Origin: Pectinophora gossypiella
Lineage: Eukaryota; Arthropoda; Insecta; Lepidoptera; Gelechiidae
Direction: 5' to 3'
DNA: 64,000 bases
NCBI RefSeq assembly: GCF_024362695.1
Contig: NC_065406.1
Location: 16,306,001 to 16,370,000 of the forward strand
This document shows positions 11,171 to 22,452 of the stretch, piece by piece. Within the stretch, counting starts at the first letter, position 1. Every line of letters starts with the position of its first letter. Position numbers and translations under genes: made by a program. The notes below the pieces were generated by a model. It did not search any database. It was given only the letters and a program-made list of their open reading frames with translations, and was not told where the DNA came from.

Positions 11171-11371
11171 TGTTAATTTCCATGTTCATCAATTACTAGA
11201 TTTACCTACTTATAATATATTATTATCATATCAGAATTTGAATTCAGAACTAATTTCTACCTACTTTATCGTTATTTTGTTCACGGGGAATCAAAATACA
11301 AATCAAAATTCGAATTCAAATTCTGATACACGATAAAATAAATCTAATAATTGATGAACATGGAAATAAGC
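11171..11371. repeat. imperfect hairpin (inverted repeat)
   Basis: The left arm (11171-11244) contains atttccatgttcatcaatta and atcagaatttgaattc. The right arm (11307-11371) is its inverted complement with small gaps. No ORF inside. The structure suggests a foldback element or MITE. Confidence 0.6.
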
Positions 11372-11394
11372 ATTCGCTTGATGTAAGCTATGTA

Positions 11395-11540
11395 TGGTCA
11401 CGAGCATTAGTATGTAATGTATACACTTTGGTACCATGTCACATTAACTTTTTTAACAAATTGAACTGTAAGTCTCACTAAATGTCAAATATGTTAGTGC
11501 GACAGAGTCCTAGAGTACATTATATTGCTCATGACTGTAC
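11395..11540 (+). mobile_element. MITE C copy 1
   Basis: About 146 bp. Left end ggtcacgagcattagtatgt; the right end, inverted, is gtcatgagcaatataatgta, so the termini are imperfect inverted repeats. The interior includes atgtcacattaactttttt and tgttagtgcgacag. Other copies: 18960-19093 and 55354-55501. Confidence 0.65.
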
Positions 11541-11594
11541 GTATGTGTGTATTGTTCGCATTGTACGTTTATCATGTAAATGGGTAACATTTTT

Positions 11595-11650
11595 CTTTCC
11601 TGTGGGTTGTGAGGTCAACGACCTTGGTGTCAAGCTGCCAAAATCCCTGA
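11595..11650 (-). repeat. SINE B1 tail fragment
   Basis: The segment gtgggttgtgaggtcaacga followed by ccttggtgtca matches the minus-strand B1 tail (compare 42577-42662). Only the tail is present. Confidence 0.4.
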
Positions 11651-12425
11651 CACGCCTCGTGTAACAATTGTGTTTGCGATGATAGAAAAAATAATAACAA
11701 TGAAAATTAAATAGGTTATTATTAAAAACAGTAAGTAATAAAAACAAGGAACCCAGTCCTTTGCCTCACTGACATAGTTTCCAATAGCACTCATTAACAA
11801 CATTTATCTGATACAAAGTAACTTGCCAAAACTGTTAGACATTGTAACACTAAGGGGAAATAGAAAAGGAATTTCCTCACAAACTGTGGTTTAATAGAAG
11901 TTTATTCACACGTCTGCATTCTGCTCAACACAGAAAGGGTGGAGTTCTATTTGTAGAGTGAAAATCCTATCTTATTATGTATATTATCGCCACAGATATA
12001 AATGAATAGAACCCTGTCACATTATCATTTTTAGCATTAATGAGACTTTGTTTCAAATTGTTAAATAAGTTAAGACGACATGGTTCTAAAGTACACGCGT
12101 CATACTTATAGGCTGTACCACCCTTTCTTCTTAGATTATACAAACATTTTATAAAACAAATAACAACCTACAAATAAGTTTGTTTTCAATGCAACCCACT
12201 AAAAAACTATGTTATTGTGTATCTATCAGATCAAGTGAAAGCCTTTAGTGCTCTACATGTGTACGTTCTAGTAATGTATGTCATCTGAGTCAAATCTACA
12301 ATAATAAAGTCTTCTTAACACTTTCAAGGACAGAAAGTCTACGGACGTTCCGATTCCAAGGTGTCATACTACTTATTATGAACCATCAATGACTCATGGT
12401 CTCTGTCCGTGAAAGGGTTAACTTA
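11651..12425. other. no recognisable feature
   Basis: AT-rich. A weak resemblance to MITE C is seen near 12015-12110 (acatggttctaaagtaca). I see no gene. Confidence 0.35.
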
Positions 12426-12880
12426 TCTAGCCTGAAGCGTCCCACTGCTGGGCATCATGGATGTACAAAAGTCCAAAATAAAGTTTTATTATTATTATTA
12501 AAAGCCTTCCTCCATTTCTTCCAGGACTCTCTCTCCACTGCTTCTTTCGGCCAGCCTTCCAGGAAAGTATCCAAATCGTCGCGCCATCTCCGCCTCGATC
12601 TGCCACGCCTGCGTCTGTCTCTATTCGGAAACCATTCTGTGGTGATCTTAGCCCACAGGTCGTTAGGCATTCGACAGACGTGACCTGTCCAATCCCACTT
12701 TAACTTGGCGCCTGCGTGGACCAGTATTAACCTATGGAGCCCAGACTTGGTCTTTGACAAAGGCTCAAAGGTCCAAACTTCAGGTCTTCCATCGAGCAAT
12801 AGAGCGCAGCATGTTGGGTGTGAAACGGACTGATCGTGTCAGAAACACCGTGCTGCGTTCTAAGACTCAAATATCAACAT
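12426..12880 (-). pseudogene. RTE-type LINE 3' end with 5' inversion
   Basis: Two pieces of one reverse-transcriptase C terminus lie in opposite orientations. The minus-strand piece (about 12490-12716) encodes AGAKLKWDWTGHVCRM, an R-rich basic stretch, then RWRDDLDTF and a WPKEAVERESW-type end, followed by an AAT-repeat and a tail with cccagcagtgggac. The plus-strand piece (about 12717-12880) encodes the segment that normally precedes it: PVLTYGAQTWSLTKAQ, then LQVFHRAIERSMLGVKRTDR. In intact relatives the order is YGxQTW, then ERSMLG, then KLKWxWxGH. The layout matches the inversions left by twin priming. The RT catalytic region is absent, so it is non-functional. Confidence 0.8.
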
Positions 12881-12934
12881 AGCACACGACTAAATTATTT
12901 CCGTTGAAGTACGAGTATGTCCATCGCTAGATGA

Positions 12935-13017
12935 ATCAAATCAAATCAAATATACTTTATTGCACAGAACTAAAATTTCAACTATCAGACATAACACATG
13001 AAAACAGTACAATTTGT
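12935..13017 (-). repeat. LINE 3'-end fragment
   Basis: A (TCAAA)n-like run, then tactttattgcacagaact and cagtacaatttgta, as at 2619-2725. On the minus strand this is an AATAAAG-type 3' end with a TTTGA-repeat tail. Confidence 0.5.
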
Positions 13018-13562
13018 ATGAACTAAGTACCCATGTTTCATCTGTTAAACCAACGTATCGCCGTCTAAAATGGTCGTTGCACTTGGATCGAGCGTTCAAC
13101 AAACAATCCTTCCACATTATTAAATCGCCGCTTCATATTCCCACAGCAACCTCGCCTCAAAACTTGCAATAACATTTTGTTAGAATCCCCTCAGGACGTT
13201 TTATAAAGGAACCCTAGGCAGTAAGCTAGACTTCTGAATGAATCTTCAATGCTTCGACATATTCTTTGAAAATCAATAGGGCTTGGCTTCGTAGTATTTT
13301 TATTGAAAGCTTTCAAATGGTTAAAATAAAAGAATTGTTTATCGAAAATGATGATGCACATTTGAAAAGCTCCTCAATAATACTGAACTGAATTATATAG
13401 GTAACAATGAAATCAAAATATATTAATCTAAAGTATTTGATAAATGTTTATCATTTAGATAGAATATTCATTCAAATAGAATTGCAACTGAAAATTTCCA
13501 AATGTCTTGAAAACCTGTTGTTTTTTTAAAGTTAAATAGCTTAGCTGCTCCAAATTACGAAT
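13018..13562. other. no recognisable feature
   Basis: AT-rich sequence. I recognise nothing in it. Confidence 0.35.
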
Positions 13563-13880
13563 GTAAAACGATGTCATCACCAGCCCATTAACGTCCCCAC
13601 TGCTGGGGCACGGGCCTTCCCTATGGATGGATAGGGAGATCGGGCCTTAAACCACCACGCGGGCCCAGTGCGGATTGGTGGTTATTAACGACTGCTAATG
13701 CAACCGGGACCAACGGCTTAACGTGCCTTCCGAAGCACGGAGGAGTTCGAGATGAAAACTTTTTTTTTTTGTGGTCACCCATCCTATGACCGGCCTTTGC
13801 GAAAGTTGCTTAACTTCAACAATCGCAGACCGAGCGCGTTAACCGCTGCGCCACCGAGCTCCTCCATCGTAAAACGATGT
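13563..13880 (-). repeat. SINE A with 12-bp target-site duplication
   Basis: Full-length group A SINE in reverse. It is flanked by gtaaaacgatgt at 13563-13574 and 13869-13880. The 5S-like block reads ggtcacccatcctatgaccg in this orientation, and the tRNA-like A box is ccgctgcgcca. One of the best-preserved copies. Confidence 0.9.
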
Positions 13881-15929
13881 ATATGACAATAAAATACGTT
13901 TCTCAAATCAAAAAGTACCAAATCTTAATCTTACAAAAGAATTACATTACATAAACAACAATACAAGTAAAGACAATTAACTATATTTAAAATGTTCCAA
14001 CTAAAATGTCCTCATACAAAGCACACTACAACATCAGTAGCACAAATAATTGAATTGGAAAAGAATTAAGAGGAAATACTCGCAACATAGACGTTTATTC
14101 TCTTTGTAATTTCATAGGAACGTAAACAATTGCATTTGAAACTGCAAACAATGTTTTGAAAGACGAAGCAAGCTAGACGTCGGTAGACTTTGTGCAAGAT
14201 GTCAAAACTACACTGAAGATATTTGAAATACTGTTCAAACCTAAGCGGTGGTTCAAAAGAGAGTGCAAAGCTTCTATTTTAGGAAGTGCAAAGCCCACTG
14301 TGAGCATGCAGTTATGCTCCTATTTTAAAAAGAGAAGAGTTGTCATAATGTTGTTATCTTACTTATTTGGTAAAATAATAATTTTCTTTTTATTCAATAA
14401 GATGTTTCTAGTCTGGATTGAGTTCAAACCGTAGACCGTTTATCTAAAATAGCAATATTGCAATGACATATTATGCGCATGAAAAAGTAACTGAGCAATG
14501 ATAACAAATGTCAAATAACAATTTTGCTTTTTTAGATGTTGATTTTCTTGGGCATGTCGTCTAATTGACAGTTCTCATGACCTCAATGTTCAATTGACTT
14601 TCCATGCCATTGATGGATCACTAATGTCACTTTAGTTAATCTCATTGTTTCTAAGACACACTTTCTGATGGGTTCCTCTGTTGGGTTTTACGACATGTTT
14701 CAGAAGCTAAGCAGCTGAACGCCTCTTACCATTTTTATTCACTCTCAGTTCTACTAAGCAAAATAGAAAACGATTTTGCTCTAAAAACAGACGCTTCTTG
14801 ACTTTGAGAGCAGCTGATCGAATTTTAACTAAACCAAGCTGATTCTTAAAAAAAAAATACTGTCAAATGCAACATCAAAACCCACAAACATACCTACTAA
14901 TGACGCATTTGGCATAACGGTACGTTTGCTAGACTAGGAGATAGTGTGGGCAAAAATCTTAATTCAAATTCTCTCTAAATTCAAAAATTGATAGTTTTAA
15001 AATCGATTGCATTTAAAATCTATCAACAGTGACCATGCTATCGATAATATCGATGGTATTGATCTATCGATCATTAACTTAGTATTGAAAGAGAGAGAAA
15101 GTGTAATTTAATATTTAAGGACACCACAAACACAAGTTACACACACATTCCAAACATCAGAAGACACAGAGCACACAGATAGAACTAAAACTAATAACAT
15201 AGTAAATTACTAATTATAGGTAATATGCATATCTAAGGTATAAAAAAAAATACTAACAACATTATACCCATTTAAATGAAATGTGATGTTATGCCGCCTT
15301 ACTCACGTGTAGATGTCCCGAATAAAAGGACATCACGCAGCTTAAGCCGCGGCGTGGGCTGTATTGCTTCTGAATATTGCATAAAAATCGACAGTAAGTC
15401 AGTTATATAGACCGATACTTTCGATTGTTATTGATATCAAAAGTTTATCGTTTGTTGTCGATACTGGACCATCGAGCGGCAACACTAGTAGAAAAAGGGA
15501 AGAGTACAAAATATGAAACTGTTTTCTTAAATAAAAAGGCGGAGAGAAATTTCACCACGATCGTCATTTGTATAAAGCTTACGGGCAACAACCGTGACTG
15601 CAAACGGAGCTGCGAAAAATAACCGGAGAGAAAACTAAAAATAAAATACATTTTGCAGAATCGAAACGCTGGCTTTGTCCCGATATTTTTAGAGTAGTTC
15701 CACACGGTACGATTGCATTTAGCACAAATGTACGATTCAAAGTCATAAGTGTCCTTTTAAAATCCAAACCCCAATATTTAATCTATTGGGTCGGAAAATC
15801 TCGGCTGCAAGATGTAAGAGTAAAGTTAGTATTAGACTTGTACCTATACAAAAATAAAGACGTTTAATCATTTTTTACGATGTCTTGGTTGAATATTTCT
15901 TCAAAACGCTTTCTCATATATATTATCTG
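13881..15929. other. no recognisable gene
   Basis: About 2 kb of AT-rich DNA with short open frames and no protein signature. A cluster of ATCGAT words lies at 15040-15071. I see no repeat family. Confidence 0.35.
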
Positions 15930-15967
15930 TAAAAGTATGAAATTACAGATACAATTTCATACTTTTA
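15930..15967. repeat. 15-bp perfect hairpin
   Basis: The arm taaaagtatgaaatt (15930-15944) and its exact inverted complement (15953-15967) are separated by an 8-base loop. Too short and AT-rich to assign; possibly the core of a small foldback element. Confidence 0.5.
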
Positions 15968-16699
15968 TAGATACGATTTTATAATTTGTAAAACAAAATA
16001 GGTAAATATGTTGCTATGTTGTCATATTATTCTATACTCAAATCGTCCCACTTGTTTCGATATCGCACGAACTGCGTCGTGTCGTGAGGAAGCTCACTTA
16101 GTTCTTAATTCAAAATGCATCGGTCGATGCTAGCTATTCAATCTATTTGAATATTAGAAATGGTAACGAAGAGCTTAAACGGTTTCTTGTCGACGGATTG
16201 ATTTGTAAATTCTAAAGTACCTATAAATTTACAAGCTAGATATAATAATCGTCATCTAATAGTGAAAACCACGTCAGATTCGGATGTAATTTTTGTCAAC
16301 AAAAGTTAGCAATAGGCAATTTTTTTTAATCCAAGTTTAAAAGAATTGTCTTCGTTTTTATCCCAATTTAAATTAAAAGAAATCGAGGTTTTGAATTTTT
16401 AAAAAGGCACTTACTAAGTTTTCCCTACAAGACAATATGTTAGTTGGATACATCCAAAGCAAGCATAGGACGTTACTCACTAAGTCACTAGAAAGTCATT
16501 GAAGAGGAACCCTGTAAAAGATGGTGTGACGACAAAATCCAAATCGAGGGATTGTACGGAATTCTTAACGCCGAATAAGGTAGATGGATCAGTGTAATGC
16601 CTTTAGCCATTTGTGGAATTATAGAGTATTAAAATTTGTATAAATTTATATTTGTAAACAATTCAGTGTCTTAAAGACTATTATATACATTGGCCTTTG
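15968..16699. other. no recognisable feature
   Basis: No gene or repeat family identified. Confidence 0.35.
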
Positions 16700-16856
16700 A
16701 TAGACAAGATTGGAAAATGCTACACCGTCAAGAGCGTGGCTCTTAAATCAATGATGAGGATTATATACATAAAATTAGATGCGCGAAGACCACAGAATTC
16801 GACTTACTACAATCCTACCACACCACTTTCGCTTCTCCCACTCTCATAAAATTATT
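16700..16856. repeat. two RTE LINE 3' fragments, opposed
   Basis: The plus-strand tail at 16703-16755 has gctacaccgtcaagagcgtg and gctcttaaatca. The minus-strand piece at 16780-16856 has cacaccactttcgcttctcc, the reverse of the 48845-49005 type end. Both are short. Confidence 0.45.
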
Positions 16857-17297
16857 TATGCTTGCTAGCCGCTTTAGAGCATTATTGACCTGGCCTATCT
16901 TCAAAACATCCTGGATTTTATCCTGTCTTATAGGTATTATACATTCCATCAAACTCACTCAGGAAAATGTCACATCTATGAGTTTAGTCACGAGATCAAA
17001 CATTTTTTTCGCAGATTTTTTCTCGAGTGAAATAGCAAATGCCAAGAGGCATTAGAGAATTTCACAAAAAATTACGTCAAAAAAGGACGCCCATTTCATT
17101 CCAGAGAATGATTATGTTCTCAATGTTGTCGAAAGTATTTTAGGCACAATATTCAGTTGACATTAGCTCATTATTCACTATTTATCGCACACAAAGAAGC
17201 CAAAAGTGGACCATTTAACACATTATAAAGAAAAGTTTAGCTTCTTTCAGTCAAACAACTCAACCAAAAACTAAAAAACTAAATAAATAACTAAATA
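16857..17297. other. no recognisable feature
   Basis: AT-rich. I see nothing identifiable. Confidence 0.35.
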
Positions 17298-17495
17298 ACA
17301 CGGGCCTTCCCTATGGATGGATAGGCATCACGCGGGCCCAGTGCGGATTGATGGTTATTAACGACTGCTAATGCAGCCGTTAATAACCATATTTTTTTTA
17401 TGGTCACCCATCCTATGACCGGCCTTTACGAAAGTTGCTTAACTTCAACAATCGCAGACCGAGCGCGTTTACCGCTGCGCCACCGAGCTCCTCTA
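17298..17495 (-). repeat. SINE A, deleted copy
   Basis: Starts within the 3' segment (acgggccttccctatggatg) and lacks the (GAT)n end. It also has an internal deletion that removes most of the body before resuming at tatggtcacccatcctatga. The 5S-like and tRNA-like head is complete to gagctcctc. Confidence 0.75.
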
Positions 17496-17819
17496 CGCCT
17501 ATATGACTATGTCTATATTATCCCATTAGGTTCGCTTGTATGACTAAAGTGCTCCCTAGGGCATTATTTCCAGCAAGATGTCTCTCTGGACACAAAAATA
17601 TACATACATAAACCCGTGTCCTTAACTCCTAATGGGGTTGATATAGCCATAAGTAATCAGACGACAACAAACAGCTATCCGTGATATGAAATCCTCTGAC
17701 ATGGCTCATATAACGATTACGTACGTACATCTAGGTGGTAGCCGATACAAACGGCATAACGTGCGTTGTGTTACAAAGAAAAAACAATGTTGTCATGAAG
17801 ACCCAATAAGATTTACTTA

Positions 17820-17953
17820 TAGATTTATTTTTTTTTTTGATTTTTTTTTTTAGATTTTTTTTAGATTTTTTTTTTTTATTTTTTTTTTATTTTTTTTTTA
17901 GATTTTTTTTTTAGATTTATTATATTTTTAATTTGATTTGATTTGATTTATCT
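17820..17953. repeat. T-rich tract, (GAT-T9-11)n
   Basis: Tandem runs of 8-12 T separated by gat/tat/agat, ending in (TTTGA)n. It could be an expanded poly(A) tail of a minus-strand retroelement; no body is attached. Confidence 0.6.
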
Positions 17954-18017
17954 AGACTAAATACAATCATTCTATTTTGAAATCAATCACGGAAACACAG
18001 GTATATTATAGATTAAA

Positions 18018-18350
18018 GGCCTCTGTGGTCCAGTGGTTGAGTGTTGGACTCACGATCCGGAGGCCCCGGGTTCGAATCCCGGTGGGGACATATCACAAAA
18101 ATCACTTTGTGATCCCTAATTTGATTAGGACATTACAGGCGGATCACCTGATTGTCCGAAAGTAAGATGATCCGTGCTTCGGAAGGAACGTTAAGCCGTT
18201 GGTCCCGGTTACTATTTACTGATATAAGTGAGTAATCGTTATATGAGCCATGTCAGGGGCTTTTGGCAGCTCAATCATAACCCTGACTTGAGGGTTGATG
18301 AGGTTGGTATTCCAGCTCGCGACCCATACGATAAGAAGAAGGTATAACAT
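18018..18350 (+). repeat. SINE B1, best copy
   Basis: The tRNA-like head has A box gtggtccagtggttgag and a perfect B box ggttcgaatcc. Then come atcacaaaaatcactttgtg and the shared body (ccgtgcttcggaaggaacgt, then aagccgttggtcccgg). The B1 3' module (atgagccatgtcaggggctt, ggttgatgaggttgg) ends in an agaagaag tail. This copy defines the group. A pol III transcript is implied by the boxes. Confidence 0.85.
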
Positions 18351-18421
18351 TTGTAAGTAAACTGTAAAAAAAAACAACTTACCTTAATAAACACGTACTC
18401 AGACGAGCTCGAAGAAAGTAA

Positions 18422-18743
18422 AACGTCCTTAGTCATCATCATCATCACCAGCCCATTAACGTCCCCCTTGCAGGGGTACGGGCCTTCCCTATGGATGGAT
18501 AGGGAGATCGGGCCTTAAACCACCACACGGGCGCAGTGTGCATTGGTGGTTATTAACGACTGCTAATGCAGCCGGAACCAATGGCTTAACGTGCCTTCCG
18601 AAGTACGGAGGAGCTCGAGATGAAAACTATTTTTGTGGTCACCCATCCTATGACCGGCCTTTACGAAGCTTGCTTAACTTCAACAATCGCAGACCGAGCG
18701 CGTTTACCGCTACGCCGCCACCGAGCTCCTCAACGTACTTAGT
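18422..18743 (-). repeat. SINE A with 12-bp target-site duplication
   Basis: Reverse-oriented group A copy, from (ATC)n through the body to the 5S/tRNA head (one extra gcc in the A-box region). It is flanked by aacgtccttagt (18422-18433) and aacgtacttagt (18732-18743), one mismatch in 12. Confidence 0.85.
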
Positions 18744-18959
18744 AATTGTATTCTATTTAGTCCTAAGCTAAAAGAGCGTGAATCAATGTGTCAAATTTGA
18801 CAATTCCATTTTTAGATTTAATTATTTTTTGATTGTACACAGGTGGACACAGAAACACAGCACGACAACAAGAAGAGAGACAAAATGTACAACTTATTTC
18901 TATCAGAAACTTCCAGTAGACCTGTGAGTGTGAAAGATTAAAGAGGAGAGGCCAGATAG

Positions 18960-19093
18960 CGTGTACTGACATACACTTAGAAACCATGTCGCATTAACTT
19001 TTTTGACAAATTATATCGTAAGTCTCATTAAATGTCAAACATAATAGTGCGACAGGGTTCTAAAGTGGGTACATGATATTGCTCATGACTGTA
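18960..19093 (+). mobile_element. MITE C copy 2, degraded left end
   Basis: Shares accatgtcgcattaactttt, ttgacaaatt, gtaagtctcattaaatgtca, and the right terminus gatattgctcatgactgta with 11395-11540. The left inverted repeat is eroded. Confidence 0.6.
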
Positions 19094-19539
19094 TAAGCAT
19101 TTTTAAAAAGTGTTTTACACCCTTAATATTATACAAACTACTTAGTCTAACACAATATCCCGAGAGACATACTCGTAGAACTAAAGAAGAGACACCTGAA
19201 ACTTAAATCATGCACGGGCAGCCACAAATCTCAGCACTGCCAACCATCTGCCTCCCCTGATATATGACATGTCTGCCAACAACGCCGCTTTAATGCATCA
19301 ATGTCGTCCTCTCCGGACTATTCAATAAGGAATCTTTTCATTTCACGGTGCATTACATTTTTCTTGGTGACATAAAGGGGTGCTATGACGTGCAATTATT
19401 GACGGGTGATGAACTGACTAGTGGAGTGTTCGAAGAATGACATATTGTGTCTCTTGTGATTCATGTTGCTGTCTGTCACTTGTCAATTTGGAAAATACGT
19501 TTGAGTCCTATTCTGTAACATAATTATTATAGATGGCTT
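19094..19539. other. no recognisable feature
   Basis: AT-rich. No gene or repeat family identified. Confidence 0.35.
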
Positions 19540-19779
19540 GTTTACGTCCTCGTGGATCACTGTCCACTTGATAAACATCTATTCAACTTAGGCCTAACAG
19601 ACAGTCTTTGCAGGCGCTGTCTTGATGCAGAAAAAACTGTGTCCCACGTAATCCTGGAATGCACAAGAGTGACAACATTACAAGTTCAAAATGTCAAAGA
19701 AGTGTGGTCACTTCGCGAATTTCGTAAAATCCCCAGAAAGCTTCTAAGCTATTGGAAGGAGTTAAGCTGGCTTACATAG
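19540..19779 (+). pseudogene. LINE C-terminal zinc-knuckle remnant
   Basis: The open frame reads HCPLDKHLFNLGLTDS, then CRRCLDAEKTVSHVILEC, then LLSYWKELSWLT and a stop. The CxxC-x8-H-x4-C arrangement and the HCPLxKHLxxLGL lead-in match the region after RNase H in R1/I/LOA-type insect LINE ORF2 proteins. All upstream domains are missing. There is no credible ATG at the start of the homologous segment, so this is a truncated relic. Confidence 0.7.
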
Positions 19780-19935
19780 TCAACGGCCACCTTAAGAGTC
19801 TAAATGCGTCAGGATCGAAGCCAATGGAATTAGTACACAATTTATCATTACAAAACATTACTGGTCACGAGCCTCCCCTCATTCAGCCGGAGAGGGTATG
19901 GAGGATACTTCACCACGCTGCTACGATGGTTGCTA
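19780..19935 (+). repeat. RTE tail scrap and SINE B2 3' module
   Basis: gtcaggatcgaagccaatgg at 19810-19829 is an RTE 3' fragment. From 19865, cctcccctcattcagccgga and gtatggaggatacttcacca match the B2 3' module. Confidence 0.5.
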
Positions 19936-19944
19936 GAGGAAGTT

Positions 19945-20243
19945 AGGAGTTAAAGAAGCTCCGAACACGGCATCTTTCAAAGTCCAACTAAAATGATGGC
20001 TCGTTGAACAATCGTTCTACAGCTACGATGAATTTATAAATCTGAAATGATTGAATTATATATTTTAGTAATTACGATATATATATAGATATTTTTAAGA
20101 ATTATTACTAATTTATTAACTAATGGTTTCAATACTTATTTAATTTATTTATTTTTTATGAACATTATTTTTAAGACTATTGTCTAATGCATCGGTATGA
20201 CGTATAATGAATATTATGAATAAATGATTGATTGATTGAGGTG
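19945..20243 (+). pseudogene. LINE 3' end related to the 35038-36525 LINE
   Basis: The frame reads SFKVQLK, an in-frame stop, then WLVEQSFYSYDEFINLK and a stop. The minus-strand LINE at 35296 ends in TIKLKDWLVEKCFYSVKEYL, so this is the same lineage. A 3' UTR of about 190 bases follows and ends in aataaatgattgattgattg, giving an (ATTG)n tail. Only the last ~35 codons remain. Confidence 0.7.
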
Positions 20244-22074
20244 TTTGAGCTTGTAGCCCGAGACCGGCTTAACGTATCATCTGAAGCAAGAAATGATCTT
20301 CCTTTTTCGGGCACTCAGATGATTTAGCCTGCCGGTCTCAGCCAAGCACCGGATTGCTAGGATCGTATATTACGTCCTTCAGACTCCGCAATAGCAACTG
20401 GTACGCGCCTCAGCGTGATTTTCGACGCACTGCAGTACTGTGGCAGCCCCAAAAATATCCTTAACACCTAAACATATATATCCTATACTGTATAGATGAT
20501 AATTAGGTCAGTAGTGTAACGTATAACATACCCGTACCCGTGTAAATTTTAATAGACACCTCGCTTATAATTATTATGGTAATCAAAGGAGTCACTGATG
20601 CGAATTATCTATTTAATTTGCTCGGGATATACATAACATATTTGTAGCGAATCGAACTTTTGAGCTAGTGACAAACCTGACAAATACAGTTACACGCTTT
20701 TGGTTGGAGTATTTTCAAAAATAGAAAATACATCGTTATTGTACAAAAATATACGCGAGAAACATTTTAATGTTTTTCGGTAAACAATACTAGGCACAGC
20801 GAAAATAGCTTTTTGTTTGTATTTTAAAAAAACGCCACCGGGGACATAAAGGTTATCTGATATTTTGATAAAGTCTGGAATATATTTTTTTATTTGTTTT
20901 ATGTTCCCCAAAAATGATTTTTATTTTATAAAAATACAAAACATATTATTTTTTCAACGATCCCAATTTAATTAACTAAGTAATTCTGGGAAGTACGATA
21001 CTGTTATACGATAATAAAATAAACATTCAGAAATATTGATAATTAACACGGGCTTTTATTTTTTTTTTAATTCCAGATCACTGTTGAATACACAACAAGA
21101 AACACATGTAACTGATATTTTCGATTCTTTTAAACAGTCATTTCAATGCATCGAAAATTCCTGCCAGCAACAAAATGTGTACCTGTACAAAAGAAATTGC
21201 TTTAATCAACATCGGACTACAACTATCACAATTTCTAGATAATACTTTTGTATCTAACAGTACGAGTACCAATTAGAATTGGGTCGTGCGTGCACTAGTT
21301 TCAAGATAAATTATGAAATTCTGATTACTAAATAAAGACAGATCTAAAACAAACGAAAAACATTTAGTTTTTTCTATTTAAGTAACTTATTTACAAATTT
21401 TAATCAATAAAAATGTAATTTTCAGCCCGTTTTTCTACGACGTCAGTGTGCATTTTCATACAAATTCCATAGTAATTTCGTGTTTTGACGTTTAGTAAAA
21501 AGTAACTGTTTTGACTAGTTTGAAACTAGCCTGTTTTAGGGGTTTATTTTTGATTCGATTTGTAATAGACAATTGTTGTTAACATCATTTTCAATTAACT
21601 TTTCGACTTATTTTCCAATTTTATTTATGAATTAATTTACAATGAGTACGACGTTTGACCACTTTTATTGATGTACTCACAGACAGTGTTTCCATACAAA
21701 CTAAAGAAAAAAATCGTTTTGACGTTTCGTAAAAAGTATCTCATTCGACTAGATTGTCAGGTGGCTTTAGTATTATTTTTGCCGCACATTGCGGATCTAG
21801 TGTTACTAAAGGAACATTAGTATACTTTAATGGATAATAGTCTCATAGCGTCAAAAGCCTGATGCAGCGTACAAAGATGATATATGCATGAAATCCAGTC
21901 AAGTTCATCAAGCTATAAGTCAATTTCTGTCACTGATCAACTGGCGGGACGCCAAGTCTTTGCACGTGTCAGCGAATGATTTACAGAGACGCAATCCGTG
22001 GGATTTGGAGATTCGACAAGTCCGATGACAGAGGTTGGATATACAATACAATACAAAACGTGTGATTCCGAACT
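20244..22074. other. no recognisable gene
   Basis: Two similar direct segments near 21480 and 21720 share ttttgacgttt(a/c)gtaaaaagta. Inverted gagaccgg/ccggtctc words flank 20260-20335. I see no protein signature. Confidence 0.35.
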
Positions 22075-22183
22075 CTCAGGCCTGTTGTCTTAAACGTTGT
22101 ACCGGGTGAGAGCCTTCAGCGCTCCCCATTTGTCCGTCCAAGTAGTTAATGCAAATCTACAATAAGTCACGTCAAAAAAAAAC
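22075..22183 (+). mobile_element. jockey LINE 3' UTR fragment
   Basis: Matches the last ~100 bases of the 54547-55090 element: ctcaggcctgttgtcttaaa, accgggtgagagccttcagc, then aataagtcacgtc and an A-run. A second scrap (cctcagcgctcgccctttgt) lies at 22286-22318. Confidence 0.7.
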
Positions 22184-22349
22184 ACCCTCAGTTCTCTTGT
22201 TGCCATAATGAGAAGTTAGTCCATTTGCGAGTTGGTTGCCATAATGAGAATTAGCCCTAATGCGCCTAAATCTAAATTTTGTACCTCAGCGCTCGCCCTT
22301 TGTCCGACCAAGTAGTTCTAGAATAGTAGAAATAATAATGAAAGCAGAA

Positions 22350-22395
22350 TCGGCACCTCTATTGCTAAATAACAATTTCTTCCAGGCAACGTTTG
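22350..22395 (-). repeat. LINE 3' hairpin motif
   Basis: tattgctaaataacaatttc followed by ttccagg is the minus-strand form of the ctggaagaaat / gc / aataaggccgcc motif seen at 44675, 55740 and 59750. Confidence 0.4.
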
Positions 22396-22452
22396 GGTGA
22401 AAGCAATTGATATTTACACTGGAATAGTGGGCGGTAGAATATAGTAATAGTA

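Noticed and set aside
17820..17953. T-rich tract as a pol III terminator cluster or centromeric satellite
   Set aside because: No adjacent pol III gene and no longer-period repeat. An expanded retroelement tail is simpler.
18018..18095. Possible tRNA gene (A and B boxes)
   Set aside because: The boxes are good but no 7-bp acceptor stem closes, and the sequence continues into a body repeated elsewhere in the window. It is a SINE head. The same applies at 6893, 32845, 33440, 39163, 42692, 47000, 58417 and 60212.
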